In this document: one piece after another, positions 6,488 to 12,652 of the stretch | How positions within the stretch are numbered: the stretch's first letter is position 1 | Layout: each line of letters begins with the position of its first letter | Source: Candidatus Flexicrinis affinis | GTDB lineage: Bacteria > Chloroflexota > Anaerolineae > Aggregatilineales > Phototrophicaceae | DNA length: 12,656 nucleotides | Assembly: GCA_016716525.1 (NCBI GenBank) | Contig: JADJWE010000008.1 | Coordinates: forward strand, 1 to 12,656 | Reading direction: 5' to 3' | The notes under the pieces: model-generated | Database searches by the model: none | What the model was told of the DNA's origin: nothing | The model's input: the letters and a program-made list of their open reading frames with translations, nothing else | Made by a program: the position numbers and the translations under genes

Positions 6488-7012
6488 GTGTGTCTCCTTC
6501 GGGGACAGTGACCGCCCAATACCAACCGTGTGATCTGCCGGGACGGTGACGACAGACACCTCGTGCAGCGTCCAGCGCGTGACGGTGACGTCATCGCTGT
6601 CCGCGGATTCTTTCCACTCGTCGACTCGGTAGCCGATGCTGATCCCGAGGGGCATGCCCTCTCGGATCTGTTCCCAGACTTCCGAGCGGGTCGCGTGTTT
6701 GCTGAAGCGCAACTGGCCGGTGAGCCGGCCACCTTCGAGTCGGAAGCCCTCGGCGGCGCCGAGCAGTTCGTCCGTGTCGTGACCCCACAGCAGCGGCAGC
6801 GCGCCACCACTGACGCGCTCGAGGTTCACCGCGCTCGCCTCGTGGCTCAGGATCTCGTTGCCGAACCAGCGCCGGACGGGCGTCTCGCTCGACATGGACG
6901 CCGGAACGGTGCGGGCTTCCTCGTCGGCCGCGCGGATGTCGAGCGCGAGTTCGCGGTAGAACGTCTCGCTCGTCAGCTTTTCGCGCAGCTCGCGCGTCAA
7001 CGGCTCTTTCAC
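4961..7012 (-). CDS. Prohead protease-major capsid protein fusion (HK97-fold capsid)
   Basis: One 683-codon frame encodes protease, scaffold-like linker and capsid. Residues 1-170 form a HK97/U35-type prohead protease: WGHDTDELLG (76-85) carries the likely catalytic His78, PLGISIGYRV (121-130) the likely Ser125, followed by the core strand TLHEVSVVTVPAD (148-160). Residues 176-300 are a Pro-rich linker plus charged helices (REEGRNEERQRIAAIRELF, 208-226), suited to a scaffolding delta domain. From about 305 the major capsid protein begins; its C-terminus has GWFTLADPN (621-629), FLNGNETPYMEQENPF (638-653) and VAFKVRLDVRAAA (658-670), as in known fusions of this type. The start GTG overlaps the stop of the 53-residue gene (GTGA) and has no ribosome site of its own, so initiation should depend on coupling. 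A strong internal start lies at codon 176 (see nested feature). Protease-capsid fusions are known in phages; the exact protease clan is inferred from two motifs. Confidence 0.9.
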   Translation of the reverse strand: MKEPLTRELREKLTSETFYRELALDIRAADEEARTVPASMSSETPVRRWFGNEILSHEASAVNLERVSGGALPLLWGHDTDELLGAAEGFRLEGGRLTGQLRFSKHATRSEVWEQIREGMPLGISIGYRVDEWKESADSDDVTVTRWTLHEVSVVTVPADHTVGIGRSLSPKETHMDHEQAGNSGNPAQVPPPDAGPAHVRLVQAKGREEGRNEERQRIAAIRELFILPGFQSDDHIALREWAIDSGASVEQCREELLKMAGSGVSPVASMPPVQRQAPQFAGPGGYAEHPFGRDSQIRVNAGADQRDKFAEGAMRSIELRTGAINDPVKQAEYRQGNEFVGMPLLEIARQSLIRQGINTAGMDQRTVVGLALTHQPSFVRGGGIISHGTSDFANLLLDAANKWLVGGYTEAPETWRPFCKVVSISDFKPMNMINRSNFGDLDVIPEHGEYKYGTMSDTKETITLRTYGKAFSISRQAIINDDLAAFTDVPMLMGRAAARMVGDEAYAVLTGNPTLAQDSTALFNTAHNNIWTTTNAGAPSVTTLDVHNRYTATQTDPSGATINLGIRYLVCGHALVGTARTLATAVYDPAGTAGTLKPNVWQGRFDVIADARIDAFNAAGWFTLADPNLLPTVVVGFLNGNETPYMEQENPFSQDGVAFKVRLDVRAAAADFRGAQYNDGVA
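6494..6499 (-). promoter_or_regulatory. Internal ribosome binding site AAGGAG within the protease-capsid gene
   Basis: AAGGAG occurs here as the Lys-Glu codon pair of the fusion, followed by ACACAC and then the in-frame ATG at 6487-6485. Its strength, spacing and position at the domain boundary argue that it is a functional start for the capsid portion. Confidence 0.65.
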
Positions 7013-7170
7013 GGCAGCCGCAGCGCGCCAGCGTTCACGAGAAACTGCGCATGTCGACGGCTGCGCGCCTTGTTGGCTGCGACCAGTGTGTCGAGCTTCG
7101 CGTTGTGCACGGCGCGCGCCTCTTCGACGGTGGCCGGCTGCTTCTCCGTGATCTCGTTTTCCTTCGCCAT
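7009..7170 (-). CDS. Small phage head-region protein (53 aa), unknown function
   Basis: A 53-codon gene fills the gap between portal and protease-capsid genes. Its product starts MAKENEITEKQPATVEEARA, continues with a helical segment VHNAKLDTLVAANKARSRRH (21-40) and ends AQFLVNAGALRLP. It is predicted to be helical, with an acidic first third and a basic middle. TAGGAG lies 6 nt before the ATG, and the TAG of that site is the stop codon of the portal gene. Its own TGA overlaps the GTG of the fusion gene. The strong ribosome site, tight packing and codon choice like its neighbours make it a real gene. It may simply drive coupled translation of the protease-capsid start, or encode a small head-assembly factor. 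I do not recognise the family. Confidence 0.75.
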   Translation of the reverse strand: MAKENEITEKQPATVEEARAVHNAKLDTLVAANKARSRRHAQFLVNAGALRLP

Positions 7171-7176
7171 GAACGG

Positions 7177-7182
7177 CTCCTA
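7177..7182 (-). promoter_or_regulatory. Ribosome binding site TAGGAG of the 53-residue gene
   Basis: TAGGAG sits 6 nt before the ATG at 7170 and overlaps the portal stop codon. It decides that the short frame is a gene and that translation continues directly from portal into it. Confidence 0.75.
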
Positions 7183-8736
7183 TGCGGCCTCGGCCGCGTT
7201 GGGTTGGGGGTCCGCATTGGCGTCGGCTTTGGGTTTCGGCGTTGCCGTTGCGGCTGGTTTCGGGGTGAGCAGATCGCGTAGCGGATCTGCCTTGATCTGT
7301 TCGTCAACGACCTGCGGGTCGTACTGGTTTTCGCGGATGACCATGTGGCGCGACTTGAAGCCGACCTCGACAGCCTTGGCCGAGGCTTCGACTTCCTTCA
7401 TCGGGTCGATCCACGGCATCGCCGGGCCGACGAAGTCGACGGCGAACATGGTGTTGGTGTCGATCTCGCGCATGGACACGAGGCCCGCGGCCATTGCCAT
7501 GCGGACGAAGCGCTGCCAGATCGGGCGGTAGAACACGCCGTACAGGTATTCGCGCATGAGTTCGTAGCCGACCCACGACTCGACGAGCTCCTGCCGCTGC
7601 GCGGAATAGGTGCCGTTGTAGTTGCGGGACACGCCGGAATAGGACGTGCCGGTGCCGCTCGCGATGGCGCGGATCTGACTGTTGCGGAAGTTTTCGAGGT
7701 TCGTGTTCGGGCGATCGGTGCCGATCGTCTGCACGTCCTCGCCCGGCAGGAGGTTGTCGAAAATCATGCCGGGGTTCATTTCCATGATCCGGCTGCCGTC
7801 CGCGGCGCTCGTCGCGCTGAAGTCGCCGTTACGCTTGATGACGGCGCAGAACGCCGCGGCCACGCGAGCAGCCACGCGCTCCGACTCTTCGTATTCCTTG
7901 ATGTCCTCGAGGCGCTGCAGGACGGAATGGAACACGGACACGCCGCGCACCTGGCCGAAGCGGCGGGCGAACTTCACGTGCGTGATCACGTCGGCGCTGA
8001 CGCGCTTCAGTTCCGACTGAACTTGCAGCAGGCTTGTCGGGTTGGCGAGCAGGCCGAGGTCGCCGGGGTGCTCGCGATAAAGCCAGTAGGCAATTGGCTC
8101 GCGCCAGTCGGTCAACTCGACGCCGTGCACGATCCGGTTCTGCGTCGGTGTGCTCGCGCGCGACCAGTCGAACGGCAGGTAGTCGGCCTCGATCAGCTCG
8201 ATCGAGTACGGGACGCGCGAGCGGTGACGGATCGGGGCGCCGGACTCAAGGTGCTGGATCAGGAACTCGCCGTCACGCAGCCACGTTCGGCAGGCCATGG
8301 CCTCAATGGACGGCCACGGCAGCGTGCGGGACGCTTCCGGCATGCTCTGCGTCCACTCAGCCCACAGCGCGCGGAGTGTGTCGTTCGTTTTCTTAGCCAG
8401 CTTGCCGCCCGGCGCCTTGATCATGGGCTCAATCGCGATGCCGCAGCCGATGATCTTCTTCACGAGGTCGTCGAGCACGCCGACGGCGATGTCGTGGTTC
8501 TCGTCGAGGTGACGCGCCCACGAGCGCAGGCTGTAGCGCGCGTGATCCATGACAGCGTTGCCCGAGCGCTGATCGCCGCGCATCGGCCGATGCCGGGACC
8601 GCTGGGCCGCGTCGTAGGCTCGCTCGCTGGCCTCGCGCCGCTGACGCAGCGAGACAGCATCCAGTCGGGCGCGCTCGATGGCGGCCTCCCGCTGCGCCAG
8701 CGTCAGGGGTGAACGAAAACGGTCGAGCCAGCTCAC
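7180..8736 (-). CDS. Portal protein, lambda family (gpB-like)
   Basis: A 518-residue protein with the marks of lambda-family portals, which form the dodecameric ring at the capsid vertex through which DNA is pumped. Visible blocks are GVLDDLVKKIIGCGI (86-100), RTWLRDGEFLIQ (150-161), HVKFARRFGQVRGVSVFHSV (253-272) with the conserved RGVS, and a long helix EDIKEYEESERVAARVAAAF (277-296). Next come GTGTSYSGVSRNYNGTYSAQ (361-380) and FVGPAMPWIDPMKEVEA (435-451). The last 28 residues are Lys/Pro/Ala-rich and probably disordered. Lambda gpB is processed at its N-terminus; whether that holds here cannot be seen. The start is GTG overlapping the previous stop (GTGA) without a good ribosome site, so translation appears coupled to the gpW-like gene; the next in-frame ATG is at codon 52, which would be too short. 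Length fits the family. Confidence 0.92.
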   Translation of the reverse strand: MSWLDRFRSPLTLAQREAAIERARLDAVSLRQRREASERAYDAAQRSRHRPMRGDQRSGNAVMDHARYSLRSWARHLDENHDIAVGVLDDLVKKIIGCGIAIEPMIKAPGGKLAKKTNDTLRALWAEWTQSMPEASRTLPWPSIEAMACRTWLRDGEFLIQHLESGAPIRHRSRVPYSIELIEADYLPFDWSRASTPTQNRIVHGVELTDWREPIAYWLYREHPGDLGLLANPTSLLQVQSELKRVSADVITHVKFARRFGQVRGVSVFHSVLQRLEDIKEYEESERVAARVAAAFCAVIKRNGDFSATSAADGSRIMEMNPGMIFDNLLPGEDVQTIGTDRPNTNLENFRNSQIRAIASGTGTSYSGVSRNYNGTYSAQRQELVESWVGYELMREYLYGVFYRPIWQRFVRMAMAAGLVSMREIDTNTMFAVDFVGPAMPWIDPMKEVEASAKAVEVGFKSRHMVIRENQYDPQVVDEQIKADPLRDLLTPKPAATATPKPKADANADPQPNAAEAA

Positions 8737-8948
8737 GAGAAACTGGCCAGGGTGACTTGATTGGTGCCGGCCGAGATGGCCGTGTAGCGCGCGACGACGC
8801 GCTCCCAGTGCTGGATGCGCTGCGCTACCGTGCGCGCGTCAACGCGCGTGACGCCGACTTCGGGGAGCTGATACGCCTGCCCCGAGGTGAGCGCCAAGTC
8901 GACCGCCAGCCAGGCGTCGAGGTGTGCTTGTGCGGTAGCCAGATCCAT
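8733..8948 (-). CDS. gpW/DUF6148-like head-tail joining protein
   Basis: A 71-residue protein beginning MDLATAQAHLDAWLAVDLAL, then SGQAYQLPEVGVTRVDARTVAQRIQHWERVVARY. The arrangement of a first helix, a short beta hairpin after SGQAY, and a second helix with IxxWERxVAR is that of the small gpW/DUF6148-type proteins encoded just upstream of portal genes. In lambda, gpW closes the portal channel and prepares the head for tail joining. A GTG at 8960 would add four residues; neither start has a strong ribosome site. ATG at 8948 is chosen because family members begin close to this helix. Its stop overlaps the portal start (GTGA). Position and pattern make the family likely; the DUF number is from memory of the pattern. 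Confidence 0.75.
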   Translation of the reverse strand: MDLATAQAHLDAWLAVDLALTSGQAYQLPEVGVTRVDARTVAQRIQHWERVVARYTAISAGTNQVTLASFS

Positions 8949-9028
8949 GCTGGCTTGCACTGATAGAACACGTTAATTCAGGATTGCAATAATCCCCCTA
9001 GCGACTATTCATCCGGGTGTTTAAGGGT
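8949..9028. other. Non-coding gap between methyltransferase and gpW-like genes, with small hairpin
   Basis: This is the only intergenic gap of note in the window. It is visibly more AT-rich than its surroundings. It holds a short inverted repeat, GGATT-5 nt-AATCC at 8981-8995, whose stem of 5 bp is too weak for a terminator and is not followed by a T run. A poor sigma70-like pair (TTGCAA, 18 nt, TATCAG on the minus strand) is present but lies too close to the next start to be convincing. The gap may mark the junction where the methyltransferase gene was inserted. Confidence 0.4.
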
Positions 9029-10300
9029 CTAGGCGCGGATCAATTCCGGTTGCCGCAGGTAGCCGTACAGGTGCCGCCACTCATACCGGCCGTGCATGTT
9101 CGTCGCGTTGAGTGTCGACGTGCTGTTGATCTCGACCGCACAGCCCATGCTTTCGAGGCGGCCGATCCAGTAGCACACGACTGCATTGCCGGCCTCGGAC
9201 AAGTCCGGCCGGTGCGGCCACGACAGGTCGACACCGGCGAGCATCAGCCGCTTCACGCGAATGAAGCCGGCATAGGCGAGGATGTAGCCGATCGAGATCG
9301 TGTGCAGCCAGTTGTGGCAGGACATGCCCCAGTGTTGCAGGACGGCCTTGAGCGGGTACTCAGTGAACGGGATCGAGCCATCGTTCGGGATCGTCGTCTG
9401 GCCGATGATGCTGCCCCGGAAGCGGCGCATGCTGTCGCCGTAGGCCGGGTGACGGGTGGCGTAGTCGTAGACGTCGTCCATGATCCAAGCGACGTCCGCC
9501 GTCGGCAGGAAGTCGATCCCCTTGTTGATCGTCCACAGCTCGTCCCACCACGGCGTGAAGTCGTGGCGCAGCATGGCCTCGGTCAGCTCGTACTTCGACG
9601 GGCCGAGGCCCACCAGCATGACGGTCTCCGGCGCCTTGCCGGTCGGGTGCTGCCAGCGCGCCTGTGTCACGTAGCGGACGTCGGGCGGCGGCGGCAGCGC
9701 GCGCCACGTCTCGCCCTTGGGATTCAGCGAGCGGCGGGCGACGACGATCTGCGTCCGGCCCTGAATGTCCCGCGCCGGGGCGGACTCCGGCCCTTCCTGC
9801 GCCCACCATTCGACGACCTCCCAGCCGGCGGCATTGAGCAGGCTCTCGAAGTCCTCCGGGGTGTAGTGCCGGTGGTGGAACTTGATCCCGTCGTGCCAGG
9901 GGAATACGTGCTCGTTCGGGACGCTGGCGAGCAGGGTGTCAGCGTTCAGGGCGCGCAGGAACGGCAGCGGGTCCGGCATGTGTTCGATCATTTCAAAGGC
10001 GACGGCCACGGCGGACTCCGAGCGCCGCGCCGCCTCGATCGCGTCGTCCAGCACAAAGCCGGCGCCCGCGCTCGCGTAGTGCTGGCGCGCGTAGTTGATC
10101 GCCGGCTGGTCGCAGTCCACCCCGATTGCGACAGTCGCCACTTCGGCAAGCAGGCGCGTCCCATACCCTACACCGCATCCGTAGTCCGTCACGGTGCGAT
10201 TCCGCACGTACTGCCGCGCCCACTCGTACCGGGCGACGTGATCGCGGCGGATGCCGTCGAGAGTTGGCGCGACTTGGCGCTCGTCTGAGTCTGGCAGCAT
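9029..10300 (-). CDS. Two-domain protein: SAM methyltransferase fused to a Rossmann-like (DUF115/glycosyltransferase-like) domain
   Basis: The 423-residue product has two parts. Residues 15-190 are a class I SAM-dependent methyltransferase: motif I DYGCGVGYG (39-47), an acidic residue after strand 2 (GVDCD, 60-64), FEMIEHMPDP (102-111), and HYTPEDFESLLNAAGW (145-160), typical of the UbiG/methyltransferase-11 type. After a Pro-rich linker (about 195-225), residues 226-423 form a second domain: VMLVGLGPSKYELTEA (227-242), WTINKGIDFLP (256-266), VAWIMDDVYDY (270-280) and LMLAGVDLSWPHRP (352-365). That pattern resembles DUF115 and sialyltransferase-like Rossmann proteins that act on sugars. The substrate is unknown; surface glycan modification or lysogenic conversion is inference. 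Of two close ATGs, the one at 10300 has GGAG 6 nt upstream; the one at 10306 has no spacer. The gene begins 2 nt after the terminase stop, yet it is not a normal part of a lambda-like head operon. Confidence 0.8.
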   Translation of the reverse strand: MLPDSDERQVAPTLDGIRRDHVARYEWARQYVRNRTVTDYGCGVGYGTRLLAEVATVAIGVDCDQPAINYARQHYASAGAGFVLDDAIEAARRSESAVAVAFEMIEHMPDPLPFLRALNADTLLASVPNEHVFPWHDGIKFHHRHYTPEDFESLLNAAGWEVVEWWAQEGPESAPARDIQGRTQIVVARRSLNPKGETWRALPPPPDVRYVTQARWQHPTGKAPETVMLVGLGPSKYELTEAMLRHDFTPWWDELWTINKGIDFLPTADVAWIMDDVYDYATRHPAYGDSMRRFRGSIIGQTTIPNDGSIPFTEYPLKAVLQHWGMSCHNWLHTISIGYILAYAGFIRVKRLMLAGVDLSWPHRPDLSEAGNAVVCYWIGRLESMGCAVEINSTSTLNATNMHGRYEWRHLYGYLRQPELIRA

Positions 10301-10302
10301 GC

Positions 10303-12153
10303 TCATCTCCGGTAATTGCCGAACCACGACTTGACGCCGGGGCGCGGGGCTTCGGGTTGCCGAATGAAGGACGGCGGCCGCGGCGGCTCGGGCTTCGGCT
10401 CGGGCGGCTCGGCGTCGGGGTCGATGGTTTCAAGCGCAATGCCGCCGTGTTGCTGGAGGATGCGAACGGCGCACAGCGCGTACACGCGGCAGTCCAGCGC
10501 CTCGTTGCGCGGCCGCAGCTTTTCCCATTGCACGTAAGGCCGGCCGTTGCGGTACTTCGTGACAGCCTTTTCGGCGGTGAGCTGCTGGAAGTATTCGGCG
10601 TCGTAGGCCGGCGCGTTCGAAAAGTGCATGTAACCGGGGCCGGGCTCGTCGGCCTTCAGCCGACGATAGATCAGCTCCTTCGCCGTGTCCGTGCCGACGT
10701 GCGTCAGGTAGACACGCTTCTGGTTCAGCGTGCGCGGGAACATGGCGATCGGCTTGCCGCCCTCCGACGCGCCCTTGATCGGTACCGCCCACCGCACGCC
10801 GTGTTTGCGGCTGAAGGCGTAGACCTCGTCCGTGAAGTGGCCGCCCGAGTCGATGCACACGCACCGGCACTCGATCTGCGCACCGTCAATGCGCAGCCAT
10901 GATGTCGACAATCGGCGCTTCAGTTCGTCCCATAATTCCGCCCGTGCCGGATCGCCGTAAATCCGCCAATAGTCGACGGACCACGACTCTTCGCCTTCCC
11001 CCCATGCCACAAGATCCACCTCTACGCGATCGTCCTGCACGTCCACACCGGCGGTAATCACGGAGCCATTCGGGACCGCGGCCTTGTATACCTCGCGGCG
11101 TTCGTACACCGCGGTGCCGCTAACCGTCTCCCCCTTCTCGGTCCACGGCTCCCCGAGCACCGTGTTAACAAAAGTCTTCAGTGCTTCGCGGTCAGACTGC
11201 GCCGCCATCCATTCTTCCGCAAGCTTGCCCCACGTCGCATTGGGGCTGTAGCTGTAGGCCGCCCACAAGTGAAAGCCGGCGTGCCCGGTGAACGGAGCCG
11301 TAGCCCGCCACTCACCGCGCTCCACCATCCAGCGCTTCTGCTGGTGGTCGATGTCGCGCTGGCAGTGCTCGCAGACGTAGTGCGCCTCGTGCGGCCTGCC
11401 TTCAGGCCATTTCATCTGCGCCCACTTCAGGTATTGAGGCTGCTCGCAGTGCGGGCACGGCACGAAGTAGCGGCGCTGGTCCGACGCCAGGCACGAGCGC
11501 TCGACGCGGGACAGGCCGGAAATCGTCGGCGTGCTGCCGATCGCGATCTTCCGGTTCCAGAACGTGTCGCTGCGCCGGATGCCGAGCGCTATCTGATCGC
11601 CTTCCTCGCCGGCCGTCGGCGGGTAGCCGTCGACCTCGTCGAAGAGCACCACGCGGCACGTCAGACGGCGGAACCCGCGCGCGCTGTTGGCGCCGACGAG
11701 GTTCAGCGAGCCGCCCGGAAACAGCTTTTTCAAAATCGTGTTGCTCGAATCCCGGTAGCCCTCCGTCACGAGCCCTTGCAGGCAAGGGACGTCGCGGAGC
11801 ATCGGCGCGATCTCGTCCTTCGAATAGCCCTGCGCGTCGTCAATGGTCGGCTGCACGAGCAGGATCGCGCACGGGTCCTGATGCATGTGGTAGGCGACCG
11901 CCCAGTTCAGCGCCTTGGTATAGCCGACGCGCGCCGACTTCATGAACGTGACGCGCTCGATCTTCGGATCTGTGAAGGCGTCCAGAATGCCCTTCTGGTA
12001 CGGCAGCGTGCGCCAGCGCCCGGGCTCCGCCGCTGATTCAGGGGATAGCACCGCATAGGTGTCCGCCCACTGCGACAGCGTGAGGTCAGGCGGCGGCGCT
12101 ACTGTCTGAAGCGCTTTCCGAACGACCGATGGGGTCAGAACGTGATAGCTCAT
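10303..12153 (-). CDS. Terminase large subunit, lambda gpA family
   Basis: The product is 616 residues from the ATG; numbering here counts one residue more, from an upstream TTG. It is the packaging motor: an N-terminal ATPase translocates DNA into the prohead and a C-terminal nuclease cuts at the packaging site. The Walker A variant KSARVGYTK (73-81) is nearly identical to that of lambda gpA, and VVLFDEVD (169-176) is Walker B with the catalytic Glu. IGSTPT (207-212) resembles the coupling motif. CPHC (234-237) and CEHC (262-265) can form a zinc knuckle. The nuclease part shows GVDVQDDRVEV (370-380) and CIDSGGH (434-440), plus NEALDCRVYA (551-560). The tail from 580 on is Pro/Glu-rich. The ATG at 12153 is preferred over TTG at 12156 because GAGAGAGG ends 6 nt before it. 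It overlaps the small subunit gene by 68 bp. Length and motifs agree with the family. Confidence 0.95.
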   Translation of the reverse strand: MSYHVLTPSVVRKALQTVAPPPDLTLSQWADTYAVLSPESAAEPGRWRTLPYQKGILDAFTDPKIERVTFMKSARVGYTKALNWAVAYHMHQDPCAILLVQPTIDDAQGYSKDEIAPMLRDVPCLQGLVTEGYRDSSNTILKKLFPGGSLNLVGANSARGFRRLTCRVVLFDEVDGYPPTAGEEGDQIALGIRRSDTFWNRKIAIGSTPTISGLSRVERSCLASDQRRYFVPCPHCEQPQYLKWAQMKWPEGRPHEAHYVCEHCQRDIDHQQKRWMVERGEWRATAPFTGHAGFHLWAAYSYSPNATWGKLAEEWMAAQSDREALKTFVNTVLGEPWTEKGETVSGTAVYERREVYKAAVPNGSVITAGVDVQDDRVEVDLVAWGEGEESWSVDYWRIYGDPARAELWDELKRRLSTSWLRIDGAQIECRCVCIDSGGHFTDEVYAFSRKHGVRWAVPIKGASEGGKPIAMFPRTLNQKRVYLTHVGTDTAKELIYRRLKADEPGPGYMHFSNAPAYDAEYFQQLTAEKAVTKYRNGRPYVQWEKLRPRNEALDCRVYALCAVRILQQHGGIALETIDPDAEPPEPKPEPPRPPSFIRQPEAPRPGVKSWFGNYRR

Positions 12154-12595
12154 CAAGCGCCTCTCTCAACAGGTGCTGCAATTCGTCGTAAGCGGCATCA
12201 GGCATATCGGGCAGGCGGGAACGCATGCGGGGCGGCACGGACAGAATGCGAGAGCGAAACGCCGTGAGAATGGCAGACCACGCGCGGACAGCGTCGTCGG
12301 CGGGTATCAGTTCCGCTTCCTGCTCGGCCTTCTTGATCTCGTTCAGTTCGCGCTGGCTTCGTCGCAGCAGCGCCAGTTCGCGCTCGCTGTCGAGCGCTTC
12401 GCGGTCCTCGTCAGGCGCCGACTGATCAACCGCGCGCTGCACCAGCCAGCGGTGCACCTCGACTGTGTCGAAGGCAAGCGACTTGCCCGCGCCGGCGGGC
12501 TCGCGCAGCACTGGCATGCCGGCCGAGCGGTACTTGATCAGCGTCGGCACCGAGTAGCCGAAGACGTCACTTAGGCCCGCTTGGTTGACTTCCAT
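12086..12595 (-). CDS. Terminase small subunit, lambda Nu1 family
   Basis: The 169-residue product begins MEVNQAGLSDVFGYSVPTLI and continues KYRSAGMPVLR, closely matching the start of lambda gpNu1 (MEVNKKQLADIFG... GMPVLRG). This is the winged helix-turn-helix domain (about 1-55) that binds the cos region. A charged helix (64-95, EREL/RREL-type repeats) probably mediates dimer formation. The C-terminal part (100-150) should contact the large subunit, and the last 22 residues lie in the 68-bp overlap with the large-subunit gene. The start ATG is supported by the match to Nu1 from residue 1; the ribosome site is weak (AAGAG about 11 nt away). It appears to be the first gene of the packaging module in the window. 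Nu1 partners direct cos-type packaging, so cohesive-end DNA is expected. Confidence 0.9.
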   Translation of the reverse strand: MEVNQAGLSDVFGYSVPTLIKYRSAGMPVLREPAGAGKSLAFDTVEVHRWLVQRAVDQSAPDEDREALDSERELALLRRSQRELNEIKKAEQEAELIPADDAVRAWSAILTAFRSRILSVPPRMRSRLPDMPDAAYDELQHLLREALDELSRSDPIGRSESASDSSAAA

Positions 12596-12600
12596 CTAGG

Positions 12601-12620
12601 TCAAACTCTTAAGTGTTTGA
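12601..12620. repeat. 20-bp near-perfect palindrome just upstream of the small terminase gene
   Basis: TCAAACTCTTAAGTGTTTGA reads the same on the opposite strand except for one symmetric base pair. It is centred on CTTAAG and lies 5 bp before the terS start codon. A dyad of this size is the usual form of a dimer-binding site, so it could be an operator, a terminase small-subunit site or part of the packaging site. It has no T tail and is not a terminator. Confidence 0.55.
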
Positions 12621-12640
12621 AACGCGGCACATAATGGAAT

Positions 12641-12652
12641 GGGGTGCGCCCC
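12641..12652. repeat. 12-bp GC-rich dyad, weak candidate for the cos cohesive end
   Basis: GGGGTGCGCCCC is symmetric at 10 of 12 positions. A 12-base, GC-rich, partly symmetric sequence upstream of terS recalls the lambda cohesive end, and the terminases are of the lambda type. Against this, it lies only 45 bp from the start codon, leaving little room for a lambda-like cosB. The call is tentative. Confidence 0.25.

Noticed and set aside
5291..6511. Open frame of 406 codons on the plus strand opposite the protease-capsid gene
   Set aside because: Same reasoning: fully antisense to a secure gene, no domain pattern.
7345..8712. Open frame of 455 codons on the plus strand opposite the portal gene
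   Set aside because: No ribosome site, low-complexity Arg/Ala/Val composition and complete overlap with a secure portal protein gene; a codon-bias shadow.
8960..8998. Possible sigma70 promoter (TTGCAA/TATCAG) before the gpW-like gene
   Set aside because: Poor match to consensus and the implied transcript would start almost at the start codon.
9017..10288. Open frame of 423 codons on the plus strand opposite the methyltransferase gene
   Set aside because: It mirrors a well-supported minus-strand gene with clear motifs; its product is Arg/Val/Ala-rich without recognisable domains, as expected for an antisense shadow in GC-rich DNA.
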